Assembly: GCA_944389535.1 (NCBI GenBank)
Contig: CALXMS010000004.1
Span: forward strand, 29,546 to 93,545
Source: an uncultured Alphaproteobacteria bacterium
GTDB lineage: Bacteria; Pseudomonadota; Alphaproteobacteria; Rs-D84
Length of the DNA: 64,000 bases
Direction of reading: 5' to 3'
This document shows, in pieces, positions 17,533 to 25,384 of this stretch (position 1 is its first letter; every line of letters begins with the position of its first letter). The notes below the pieces were generated by a model, which searched no databases, was not told where the DNA came from, and saw only the letters and a program-made list of their open reading frames with translations. Position numbers and translations under genes: made by a program.

Positions 17533-17756
17533 AAAATTTTTTTCTGTAATTCTAGAATTTTATTTTCTCTATCTTTAATTGTTTCCATTAATTTATCATT
17601 TTGCAATCTTAACCTTTCAATATCTTTACGATGTACGACTATCTCATTAGATAAAATTCTGGTTTTCTTTTTAGTGACTCCTAACATTATCAGAGCCCCA
17701 GATACGGCACATACTATACCAACTGTCAAATCATACAAAACGTCTGTTATAACCAT
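17511..17756 (-). CDS. Small membrane-anchored coiled-coil protein, 81 aa
   Basis: The ATG at 17756 is preferred over one 21 bases upstream because a TATAAT (17763-17768) lies exactly seven bases before it; the longer start would include the promoter. The product has one N-terminal membrane span (VGIVCAVSGALIMLGV, about 10-25) followed by a charged heptad-like helix to the end (about 30-78), ending KKILKKKTGN. This architecture resembles small divisome or envelope scaffold proteins, but I recognise no family. The end overlaps the terminator shared with rmuC. No Shine-Dalgarno, consistent with a leaderless mRNA. Confidence 0.65.
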   Translation of the reverse strand: MVITDVLYDLTVGIVCAVSGALIMLGVTKKKTRILSNEIVVHRKDIERLRLQNDKLMETIKDRENKILELQKKILKKKTGN

Positions 17757-17789
17757 ACCGTGATTATAACAGAACAATTAATGTTTGCA

Positions 17790-18392
17790 TTAGGCAGATT
17801 TTCTTAAACCAGTCTTATTATCTACCCAAACTTGCTCGTCAGCAATTTCCATTAACGGCATATCCGTTTTACTATCGGAATAAGATCGTACAACGTGTGG
17901 GATTATTTTATTATTTTTTGCCCACTCGTCCATGGCAACGACCTTATTTGGTCCCCAGCATAAAAATTCATACTTCCACGGTTTTTGTTTATTCATCCGA
18001 GAACACAAAACTGCATCAAATTTTATATCCTTTACCAATTCTGGTATCATATAATCTGTACTGGCAGAAATTAAGACGACTTTTCTTCCTTCACTTCGTT
18101 CTTTTGCAACCTGATCTTTTGCCCAACCGAAACGTTCACGTTTATGTTGCTTTATAAAATCTGGTGCAAATTTTTTTACCATTTCAGGCGTTAAAAAACG
18201 TCTTGATGCATGCCTCCACCAAAAGCCCTTAAGATTTAAATGCTTTGCGACCATTGCCACCCCTATCAATGGAATAAACAACCACGGGCGCAAAGAATGC
18301 TTAAAGCAATATTTTACAAATTCCACATTAGAATCATGCGCAGATAAAGTACCATCAAAATCAAAAACTACTACATCTTGTTTTTGTAACAT
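17790..18392 (-). CDS. HAD-superfamily phosphatase (subfamily IB, SerB-like)
   Basis: A 200-aa hydrolase with the HAD nucleophile motif VVFDFDGTLS (about 7-16), motif II ISASTDYMIPEL (about 107-118) and motif IV YSDSKTDMPLMEIAD (about 168-182). The alpha-helical cap is of the C1 type and contains a hydrophobic patch (PWLFIPLIGVAMVA, about 36-49) that may touch the membrane. HAD-IB members include phosphoserine phosphatase and phospholipid-precursor phosphatases, and the substrate cannot be decided. AAGGAA precedes the start. It is monocistronic as far as can be seen. Confidence 0.9.
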   Translation of the reverse strand: MLQKQDVVVFDFDGTLSAHDSNVEFVKYCFKHSLRPWLFIPLIGVAMVAKHLNLKGFWWRHASRRFLTPEMVKKFAPDFIKQHKRERFGWAKDQVAKERSEGRKVVLISASTDYMIPELVKDIKFDAVLCSRMNKQKPWKYEFLCWGPNKVVAMDEWAKNNKIIPHVVRSYSDSKTDMPLMEIADEQVWVDNKTGLRKSA

Positions 18393-18443
18393 TTATATTC
18401 CTTTATTAAAACAGGCAGATTATAACAATAAAATTATACCTTT

Positions 18444-18471
18444 GCAAAAAAAATGGGACTAAGTCCCATTT
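18444..18471 (-). terminator. Terminator of the RND efflux operon
   Basis: 8-bp stem (AAATGGGA 18451-18458 / TCCCATTT 18464-18471) with an unbroken T run on the minus strand. Confidence 0.88.
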
Positions 18472-18473
18472 TA

Positions 18474-21400
18474 TCATATAAGTTTTCTTAGTTTTTCACG
18501 ACCGCGCTCTATCAAGAAGAACAAAGCAGGCGTTAAAACGAATGTGAATATTAAACTTGCGAACATACCCCCAATCATAACTGCCGCCATAGCAACCTTC
18601 ATTCCGTCAGAGCTCCACAACTGTGGCATCATACCCGCCATAACAGCAATAGAAGTCATTAAAATCATTGATTTCTTATTTTGAATTTCATCCCATAAAG
18701 CATCGTATGCTTTTTCACCATTTGATATACGGGCAATCGTAGGTTCCAAAACCAAAATGTTATTATTTACAACCAAACCTACTAACATAACACAGGCCAA
18801 CATAGCACCTACGTTCATTGAGGCCCCAGACAAGAACAACAACAAGAACACACCGGCAAAACCGCTGACAATTGATGTTGCAATGGTAAATGGGTGAGCC
18901 AAGGAATTCATAATTGCTGCCAACAACATATAAGTTAAAACAACAGCCAACAAGAAAGCCTTTCCTATTTCTGACGTAGTTTCAGATTGAATTTCCGCCA
19001 TACCGCCGAATTCAGTTCCGTAACCAGCTTCCCAATTAATTTTTGCCAGACCTGCTTCTATTTTTTTCTGTACGGGTCCCATTGTTGACTTACCGATATT
19101 TATATCAATTTCTGTAATTCTGTTTTTATCTATACGACTGATATCAGGTGTTGCAGGTACGATTTTAATTTCACCCAAATCGGACAACGGAACCATTCCT
19201 TTTTGTGAATTTACGAATACGTTGTCAAACATTCCCATTGTTTTAAACTGTTCCGCAAATTCCAAAATTATCGGGTACTCTTCACCATTTTCTTTATATT
19301 TATAATCATCGTTACCGTATAAAGCCGTTCGCAAAGTACCACCAGCATAAGAATTATTTATTCCCCAGAAATTCATTTTTTCCTGATCCGGAACAAATTG
19401 AGTCTCATTTCCTGGTTTCTGTTGGGCGCGCACAGCACTTTGTACTTCTGGTATCTGATTTATCATCTCTAATATTTGATCTGCATAGGCTTCACGTTTT
19501 GCGTCATCTTCACCGAACACGTTTAATACTATGTCAGAAGATATTGCCCCGCTAGAAATCGCCTGTCCTGCACGAATTTGAATTTCTACATCAGGAATTT
19601 CTGATATAACAGGCAAAATCTGACGAGCCAATTCTTTATCAGAAATTTTACGTTCCGAAAGATCTTTTAGCGTAAGTTTTATTGATATATTTTGTAAACC
19701 ACGATCACCGATCTTTGCGGATACCGCGGTAACGTCATCAAACTGTTTCAGTTTTTCTTCTATTTGCTTTACAATTTCTGTTGACTTTTCATACGTCGCG
19801 CCCATAGGTGCTCTGGCGGTAATATTTATTTCGTTCGCATCGGTGGACGGAGAAAACTCGTTACCTACGAACCCCATAAGCATAGAAGATCCAATCAATA
19901 TAGCAATCGCCATTACAACGACTCGCCAAGGATGAGTATATTGATATCCAAACCATTTATATAATTTTGAATCTTTGGATTGTTTTACAGTCTCTTCCTT
20001 CTTCTTTTGTTTTTTATTTCCGGTCAAACGAAGAAACTTTGCTATCATCATAGGCGTTAACGTAAACGAAAACATTAAAGACAACAAAGTTAAATATACC
20101 ACAGTCAACCCGAACTGATTCATAAACTGCCCTGCAATACCACTCATAAACGCCAAAGGCAAGAACACCACGACATTAGTACCAACGCCGGCCAGTACAG
20201 GAACTGCAACCTTTTTCGTACCGCCAATTGCAGCTGTTTCAGGGTCTTTACCAAGCCGCATTTCTTGTAATGCAGATTCAATCAAAATGATAGCATTGGA
20301 TACCAAAGTCCCCAAAGCAGAAGAATAAGCCAATAACGTCAACGCGTTTACCGTAAAATTACTTGCATCCATAAAGAAGAAACCTGCAACTAATGACGCT
20401 GGTATAACAACGCCGGCAATAATTGTTGAACGCCAATTGCGAGTAAATACCATCAAAACAATAACTGTAAATAATACCCCTAAAACGATTCCCCATATCG
20501 TGCTATATGTATCATCAGCGACAGCAATTGAAGAATCAGAAATTATTTCCATTGTTGCGTCTTGGAACCTTGATTGTAAATCGGCTTGCAACTCTGGTAA
20601 TTGTTTACGCAAAGCATTTGACACATTTATTGCATTTCCATCAGACGCTTTGACAACAGAAGCAATAATTACATCTTCGCCGTTATAACGAGCACCATTT
20701 TCAATCTCACGCGCAGCATCAGTAACCGTTGCAATATCACTTAATTTAAACCGTTGACCTTCTGCTGTGGTAAGTTGTAAATTTGCAATTTCTTCGACAC
20801 TGCTGAATTCACCTATAAAGCGCACATTAGAAGAATCCGTACCGAATTCTATTTTACCGCCCGGAATATTCATATTATGGCTACCCAAAGCAGATACTAC
20901 ATCCATAACTGTGGCGCCACGCGCCGCCAAAGATTCAGGATTCATAGAAATACGTATGGCGCGCGTTTCACCGCCAAACACACTAACGCTGGCCACACCT
21001 TGTATACCAGTAATCTTATTTGATAAGGTATCATCAACATATTCTTGTAAATCTCTTAAATTTGACCCGCTTATAGCCAAATCAATAACAGATTCTTCTA
21101 ACGGGTTTAATTTTTCAACAACGGGTTGTTCCATATCACTTGGAAATTCTGATAACAAAGAATCCAATTTTGTTTTAACTTCCGTAGCCTTATCATTAAC
21201 GTCAACCCCTAAATTAAATTCAGCCATCACAAAGCCACCGTTTTCAAACGCTTGCGATGTAAGTTTTTTTAACTCTGATACTTCAGATATAGCGTCTTCC
21301 GCACGTTTAATAACCTGAGATTCTATTTCCGAAGACGCCGCACCAGGATAAATAAAAGTTGCCGTTACCATCGGAAAATCAACCGGTGGGGTACGTTCTA

Positions 21401-21494
21401 TATTCATCTTTGGGAAAGACACGAAACCTAGAACCACCCAAAACAATACAAACATTACAGTTGTGACAGGTCTACGAACAAAAAACTTTAACAT
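18474..21494 (-). CDS. RND-family efflux pump permease with altered proton-relay site
   Basis: The 1006-aa inner-membrane protein has RND topology: MLKFFVRRPVTTVMF at the N-terminus, two large periplasmic loops and twelve membrane spans. It is closest to the HAE1/AcrB-like drug pumps. In span 4 the usual proton-relay Asp-Asp is replaced: the segment reads LGTLVSNAIILIE where family members have GxxVDDAIVVxE. Span 10 reads LVGLVVNNNILVLE, so the AcrB Lys940 position is also not Lys, which is common. The charge loss in span 4 is unusual and predicts altered energetics or loss of transport. It is the last gene of the marR-tolC-adaptor-pump operon and is followed by a terminator. Confidence 0.93.
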   Translation of the reverse strand: MLKFFVRRPVTTVMFVLFWVVLGFVSFPKMNIERTPPVDFPMVTATFIYPGAASSEIESQVIKRAEDAISEVSELKKLTSQAFENGGFVMAEFNLGVDVNDKATEVKTKLDSLLSEFPSDMEQPVVEKLNPLEESVIDLAISGSNLRDLQEYVDDTLSNKITGIQGVASVSVFGGETRAIRISMNPESLAARGATVMDVVSALGSHNMNIPGGKIEFGTDSSNVRFIGEFSSVEEIANLQLTTAEGQRFKLSDIATVTDAAREIENGARYNGEDVIIASVVKASDGNAINVSNALRKQLPELQADLQSRFQDATMEIISDSSIAVADDTYSTIWGIVLGVLFTVIVLMVFTRNWRSTIIAGVVIPASLVAGFFFMDASNFTVNALTLLAYSSALGTLVSNAIILIESALQEMRLGKDPETAAIGGTKKVAVPVLAGVGTNVVVFLPLAFMSGIAGQFMNQFGLTVVYLTLLSLMFSFTLTPMMIAKFLRLTGNKKQKKKEETVKQSKDSKLYKWFGYQYTHPWRVVVMAIAILIGSSMLMGFVGNEFSPSTDANEINITARAPMGATYEKSTEIVKQIEEKLKQFDDVTAVSAKIGDRGLQNISIKLTLKDLSERKISDKELARQILPVISEIPDVEIQIRAGQAISSGAISSDIVLNVFGEDDAKREAYADQILEMINQIPEVQSAVRAQQKPGNETQFVPDQEKMNFWGINNSYAGGTLRTALYGNDDYKYKENGEEYPIILEFAEQFKTMGMFDNVFVNSQKGMVPLSDLGEIKIVPATPDISRIDKNRITEIDINIGKSTMGPVQKKIEAGLAKINWEAGYGTEFGGMAEIQSETTSEIGKAFLLAVVLTYMLLAAIMNSLAHPFTIATSIVSGFAGVFLLLFLSGASMNVGAMLACVMLVGLVVNNNILVLEPTIARISNGEKAYDALWDEIQNKKSMILMTSIAVMAGMMPQLWSSDGMKVAMAAVMIGGMFASLIFTFVLTPALFFLIERGREKLRKLI

Positions 21495-21531
21495 TTTAAA
21501 ACTCCGTTAAAAAACTACTTATTATAATTTA

Positions 21532-22125
21532 TTATTTTATTTGAATCTTTGTACCAGCATCGACTTTTGATAAAATGACTACGTCGCCATCTTTTAACCC
21601 CTCAACCAAAGCGTTTTCTGCATCTTGTCGAATAACGGAAACCGTTTGCGCAGAAGCGATACCGTCATCAGAAACCATAACTTTGTTATCATTTATAGCG
21701 TATAATGGAACAAAATATCCGTTTGTCTGAAATTGCGCATACTGCAACCCATCAGCAACACCGTTTGTTCTGATCACATGCATGCCAGTATTTAAATCTA
21801 TATCCTGAGATACGGATACTATCTTTCCACTTCCTACAATTTGTCCTGGTTTAAATTTATTAACCCGAGCAGAAGATACCAAAGCTTTATTATTTTTTAC
21901 CTCTATAGGTTCCTGCAAAACACCCGTTTTCTTTTGCATTTCTATTGCATATACAGGCATTCCAACGTCTGCCGAATAACGCGTAGGGTTAAATACGGAC
22001 ATTGCTTTTTCTGACCCTATGGCGGCAAACCTAAACACCACCCAAGCAAACAAAGCTATGCCACATACACCATACGTAATGTTTTTAAATTCTTTTGTTT
22101 TTATTTTTGATTCCAATTTTTCCAT
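21532..22125 (-). CDS. Shortened RND periplasmic adaptor (membrane fusion protein)
   Basis: Start set at the ATG 22125, with GGGTGA just upstream, three bases after the TolC-like stop. The 197-aa product has one N-terminal membrane span (about 18-35) and then only the beta-barrel and membrane-proximal parts of an adaptor: DLNTGMHVIRTNG, GYFVPLYAIND and a C-terminal LVEGLKDGDVVILSK that matches the family's GLxxGDxVV ending. The lipoyl domain and the alpha-helical hairpin that contacts TolC are missing; typical adaptors have 350-400 residues. Gene order and the C-terminal match support the call. How it bridges pump and outer-membrane channel is unclear. Confidence 0.8.
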   Translation of the reverse strand: MEKLESKIKTKEFKNITYGVCGIALFAWVVFRFAAIGSEKAMSVFNPTRYSADVGMPVYAIEMQKKTGVLQEPIEVKNNKALVSSARVNKFKPGQIVGSGKIVSVSQDIDLNTGMHVIRTNGVADGLQYAQFQTNGYFVPLYAINDNKVMVSDDGIASAQTVSVIRQDAENALVEGLKDGDVVILSKVDAGTKIQIK

Positions 22126-22126
22126 A

Positions 22127-23452
22127 TTATTCACCCAATTTTTTTACAGATTCTGCTGACATTAGAATATTATATTTTGCGTTTAATAAAGCCATATCTA
22201 ATTGGTATAACCCAGCGGATACTTCTGATAATTCTATAGCAGATGTTTGACCTGCGGCAAATCGCTCGCTAGAAAACTTATAAGCCTTAGCCGCTAAATC
22301 ACGAGCGTTTTTTAATGTCTCTAAATTACCGCGCAAATGATTGTATTGATCAATGGCACGTGTGTATTCTTCGGTCGTCAATTTTTTTGCTTTATCTAAA
22401 TCCTGACGCGCCGCTTCTGCGTTCATAGCCTCTACTGTTGCATTTGCCATATTTACCCCACCGCTAAAGATAGGTACTTGCAATGCCAACCCCCAATACG
22501 CAGATTGAGTATTATTACGATTAAACATATTATTAAAATCTTCATCAAACGCTATATAGTTATACGATGCAGTAGCAGCCAACGTAGGTAAAGCACCTGC
22601 CCGTTGAGATTTCGCATTTCTTTCATACATTTGAATCTGTTCATTTAATGCCTCCCATTGCGGAGTCGTTGTTAAAGTACCGGCATTCAAATCTGCAAAT
22701 TCATTTGGGAACTCGTCTATAAGATTTAGTTCTTCGTCAACATCAATACCTGATAAAATTTTTAACATTCTGTGGGCGGTATCACGATTAAATTCTGCAT
22801 TTGATAAATTTATTTCTTTTGTCGCGATATCGGATTCAATTTTTACTAAATTACTTCGATTGGCACGACCAGCAGAAGTAAGACTTTTCCTTGCAGAACG
22901 TGCAGCTTCTAAATCTTGACGAGATATATCTACTATTTCATCCGTCATTTTTGCCGTCCAATATAAATCTGCAGCGCTATAACGTACTTCTCGCAACGTA
23001 GCCTCTTTACTTGCTTCGGCCATTTTAATTGCAGACTTTACGCTTTTAACGGCATTCCCTATCTTGCCAAATGTATATATAGGTTGGGTAATGGTTAATC
23101 CTGCTATGGCTATATTATCTGGTACCTCATAACTACTAACAACCTCACCGGTAACACTTGCAACCAAACCAGCAATTTCCGGAGACAGATTAATCTTATA
23201 CGATTTTGTAGGATTTTTTATATCCAATAAATTCATATACGATACAGAACCTTCTATATTAAACCAGCGGTTCGCATTAACCACATCCAATGATGCCTCT
23301 GCTTTTTTTACGTTTGCCTGAGCTTTTTTCAAATCTTGGGATTCTGTAACGATCATATCCACAGCATCTTTCAGCGATAAATCCATAGAATATGCATTAC
23401 CGACCGCTACGGTCGCACAAACAGCAAAAACAACCAACCCACCCTTATGCAT
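22127..23452 (-). CDS. TolC-family outer-membrane efflux protein
   Basis: Forms the outer-membrane exit duct of the tripartite pump. The 441-aa precursor has a signal peptide (about 1-22) and two related halves of coiled-coil helices and beta strands typical of the OEP family, for example QPIYTFGKIGNAVKSVKSA and LQVPIFSGGVNMANA at equivalent positions. Helix ends show the usual SARKSLTSAGRANRSNLVKIE-like pattern. Its first eight bases overlap the end of the MarR gene, and the adaptor begins within a few bases of its stop, so the operon is tightly packed. Confidence 0.92.
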   Translation of the reverse strand: MHKGGLVVFAVCATVAVGNAYSMDLSLKDAVDMIVTESQDLKKAQANVKKAEASLDVVNANRWFNIEGSVSYMNLLDIKNPTKSYKINLSPEIAGLVASVTGEVVSSYEVPDNIAIAGLTITQPIYTFGKIGNAVKSVKSAIKMAEASKEATLREVRYSAADLYWTAKMTDEIVDISRQDLEAARSARKSLTSAGRANRSNLVKIESDIATKEINLSNAEFNRDTAHRMLKILSGIDVDEELNLIDEFPNEFADLNAGTLTTTPQWEALNEQIQMYERNAKSQRAGALPTLAATASYNYIAFDEDFNNMFNRNNTQSAYWGLALQVPIFSGGVNMANATVEAMNAEAARQDLDKAKKLTTEEYTRAIDQYNHLRGNLETLKNARDLAAKAYKFSSERFAAGQTSAIELSEVSAGLYQLDMALLNAKYNILMSAESVKKLGE

Positions 23453-23894
23453 TTGCCAACTCCATTTTTGTTAAAATATTATTTATAGTTTTTAAGGATT
23501 TAGTTAGCGCGTCTTCATCTGTGCGCGACAAAGAAGAAAACAACCTTTCAATCATACTACGCATAGTATCCATCGCCTGAATCGCAATTTTTTCACCTGC
23601 AGCTGTAACTGAATACCACGTATTTCGCCTATCTTTTTCGTCAATTCTTCTTGATACCAAACCGTCACGTTCTAATTTTCTGAAAGCCGCGCATAAATTA
23701 GGTGCGGTTACCATTTCACGATGCGCGATATCTTTTAACTTTGCTGGTCCACCGATATGTAAACGCACCAAAATACTCAACTGTTGACGAGGATACCCAG
23801 ATAAAACTATAGGATTCTTTTGCAATCTATCAGACAATCTGTCTAGTATAAAAAGATTAGATTCCAATACTTTTACAAATTCTTTTCGTGCCAT
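23445..23894 (-). CDS. MarR-family transcriptional regulator of the efflux operon
   Basis: The 149-aa protein has the winged-helix DNA-binding core: a helix-turn-helix around LKDIAHREMVTAPNLCAAFRKLE (about 55-77) and the wing GLVSRRIDEKDRRNTW (about 80-95), with the conserved Asp-Arg-Arg. The terminal helices form the dimer interface. It is the first gene of the efflux operon, overlapping the TolC-like gene. Such regulators usually repress their own operon until a small ligand binds. A perfect inverted repeat lies just downstream of the promoter (23930-23944) and is a likely operator. Confidence 0.93.
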   Translation of the reverse strand: MARKEFVKVLESNLFILDRLSDRLQKNPIVLSGYPRQQLSILVRLHIGGPAKLKDIAHREMVTAPNLCAAFRKLERDGLVSRRIDEKDRRNTWYSVTAAGEKIAIQAMDTMRSMIERLFSSLSRTDEDALTKSLKTINNILTKMELANA

Positions 23895-23929
23895 TTTGTA
23901 TACCTCTTATAAAGAAAAAACACCAAATC

Positions 23930-23944
23930 ATTAAAAACTTTAAT
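23930..23944. promoter_or_regulatory. Putative MarR operator
   Basis: Perfect inverted repeat ATTAAA-AAC-TTTAAT placed immediately downstream of the -10 box of the efflux operon, where a bound repressor would block transcription. Inferred from position and symmetry; the sequence is AT-rich, so chance symmetry is possible. Confidence 0.45.
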
Positions 23945-23945
23945 A

Positions 23946-23973
23946 ATTATATATTTTAATAAATTAAATGCAA
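23946..23973 (-). promoter_or_regulatory. Promoter of the marR-efflux operon
   Basis: On the minus strand, TTGCAT (23973-23968), 16-bp spacer, TATAAT (23951-23946). Transcription would start near 23939, giving a leader of about 45 bases to the marR ATG. Confidence 0.75.
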
Positions 23974-24035
23974 GAGTAAAATATATGTTTTTTATGTTTT
24001 ATTACCGAATAATATATCAGACATCAAAAATGTTA

Positions 24036-24063
24036 TTGCAAAAGCATAAAAGATATATATAAT
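24036..24063 (+). promoter_or_regulatory. tRNA-Gln promoter
   Basis: TTGCAA (24036-24041), 16-bp spacer, TATAAT (24058-24063); the predicted start is about seven bases before the mature tRNA. Confidence 0.75.
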
Positions 24064-24076
24064 TCGTAGGTACTTT

Positions 24077-24150
24077 TGGGGTGTCGTCTAATGGTAGGAC
24101 AAGAGATTTTGGTTCTCTTTATCATGGTTCGAATCCGTGCGCCCCAACCA
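24077..24150 (+). tRNA. tRNA-Gln (anticodon TTG)
   Basis: A 74-base cloverleaf with acceptor TGGGGTG pairing with CGCCCCA (one G-U), anticodon stem AGAGA/TCTCT around a 7-base loop with TTG at 24109-24111, a T arm with GGTTCGAATCC, and an encoded CCA end. It reads CAA and, by wobble, CAG. Confidence 0.97.
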
Positions 24151-24205
24151 AAAACAAAATTAGACTTATGAAATTTGTTATTTACACGCAAACCCCATAA
24201 AAATA

Positions 24206-24234
24206 TTGATATTTTGAAATCTTGCATATACAAT
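24206..24234 (+). promoter_or_regulatory. tRNA-Glu promoter
   Basis: TTGATA (24206-24211), 17-bp spacer, TACAAT (24229-24234), placed to start transcription a few bases before the tRNA. Confidence 0.6.
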
Positions 24235-24244
24235 ATTGCTGCTT

Positions 24245-24320
24245 GGTCCCATCGTCTAGCGGTCTAGGACGTCAGATTCTCATTCTGAAAACACGGGTTC
24301 GATTCCCGTTGGGACTGCCA
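24245..24320 (+). tRNA. tRNA-Glu (anticodon CTC)
   Basis: A 76-base cloverleaf: acceptor GGTCCCA / TGGGACT (first pair G-U), anticodon stem TCAGA/TCTGA with loop containing CTC at 24279-24281, T arm ACGGG-TTCGATT-CCCGT, encoded CCA. CTC reads only GAG codons, so a separate TTC tRNA-Glu must exist elsewhere in the genome. Confidence 0.96.
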
Positions 24321-24363
24321 ACAAAATTTATTTGAATAAATCCTGAAAACTGGAAAAACACAA

Positions 24364-24960
24364 ATGATTAAAAACGATAATTTTATTAACATTGCTCGCG
24401 CGGGCCTAGTTATAATAGTATGCACGGCTATAACAAATATATATTATATAACAAAAGGTTGTACAAACATTAATAATGAAACTATAAAAACATTGTATAA
24501 AATAGATAGTGCAATTCAAAAAAATGATTCTATTGCTGGTTCCATAATAAAAAATTGGGAACCTTTTGTTGATAGCTCATTAAATCAAAACGACAACTAC
24601 ATATATGTACGTAACAATCAACATATGATTGATAGCCTTTCTAATGTAAACGACGATCTGCTTGATCGTGCCTATAGCATAGTAAAAAGAGAAGCTGTAT
24701 ATAAAGTACCTTATCGCAATACAAAATTATTTACCAATTATAAATATATTCCTGCTGTACAAAGCCTAAGCTGGAAATATTATAAAAATCAGAAAAAAAT
24801 TCGTGAATTTGAAAAGCTTAAGATAAACGCTGATAATTTTGAATCGTACACACGAAATCATTGCGACAGTGTAATTCTTGCAAAATTACACCAATTACAA
24901 GAACGAAAAGATTCACTATTAAATAAAAAGAAAGCATTGATGTATACACATCAAAAATAA
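24364..24960 (+). CDS. Hypothetical membrane-anchored protein, 198 aa
   Basis: One N-terminal membrane span (GLVIIVCTAITNIYYIT, about 14-30) is followed by a polar, mostly helical domain with a Lys-rich C-terminus (LLNKKKALMYTHQK). The domain probably faces the periplasm. No lipobox or family motif is recognised. Codon use is markedly more AT-rich than in neighbouring housekeeping genes, and the gene sits directly downstream of a tRNA, a common place for acquired DNA; no integrase or attachment repeat is visible. The ribosome binding site is weak (GGAAA). Confidence 0.65.
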   Translation: MIKNDNFINIARAGLVIIVCTAITNIYYITKGCTNINNETIKTLYKIDSAIQKNDSIAGSIIKNWEPFVDSSLNQNDNYIYVRNNQHMIDSLSNVNDDLLDRAYSIVKREAVYKVPYRNTKLFTNYKYIPAVQSLSWKYYKNQKKIREFEKLKINADNFESYTRNHCDSVILAKLHQLQERKDSLLNKKKALMYTHQK

Positions 24961-24972
24961 TTACTGTGTATT

Positions 24973-25356
24973 TTATGAATCTTTTAATAAATCCCGAGCA
25001 CGTTCTAATGTTGCAATAGCTAAGTCTACGTAAGATTTATCAACGTTCGAGACACTCTCCGTAACATTTTGTGCTGACACATGTGCAGTACGCATTATTT
25101 CATCAGCAGACGTCGGCAATTTACCATCACGTAATAACTTTTTAACTCCTGCAATAGTCAAACCATGTTTGTACAACAAATCGCGAATTACAACTAATCG
25201 CTCGACAGTTTCTGCGCGATAATAACGTCTTCCCCCTGCCCCAGTCGTAGGTCGAATGGCAACAGGAAATTGCTTTTCCCAATAACGTAAAGTATGCGCA
25301 GGTATGGACAAACGTTTTGAAACTTCGTTTATAGATGCAAAATATTCACTATCCAT
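24973..25356 (-). CDS. MerR-family transcriptional regulator
   Basis: The start at 25356 follows AAGGAAAC; a longer frame reaching 25431 overlaps gyrA and adds a Lys-rich stretch not seen in the family. The 127-aa product has the MerR winged helix: INEVSKRLSIPAHTLRYWEKQF (about 8-29) and RRYYRAETVERLVVIRDLLY (about 42-61), with the second HTH around GLTIAGVKKLL. The C-terminal part lacks metal-binding Cys. In alphaproteobacteria this subtype often lies next to ihfA, but here it follows gyrA by 28 bases. The target is unknown. Confidence 0.9.
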   Translation of the reverse strand: MDSEYFASINEVSKRLSIPAHTLRYWEKQFPVAIRPTTGAGGRRYYRAETVERLVVIRDLLYKHGLTIAGVKKLLRDGKLPTSADEIMRTAHVSAQNVTESVSNVDKSYVDLAIATLERARDLLKDS

Positions 25357-25384
25357 ACTTGTTTCCTTTTTCGTTTTTATGATT

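Noticed and set aside
20767..21318. Plus-strand frame (183 aa) inside the RND pump gene
   Set aside because: Antisense shadow; no ribosome binding site and a disordered composition.
24077..24960. Integrated element at the tRNA-Gln/tRNA-Glu pair
   Set aside because: The gene at 24364 is AT-rich and tRNA-adjacent, but no integrase and no repeat of a tRNA 3' end was seen.
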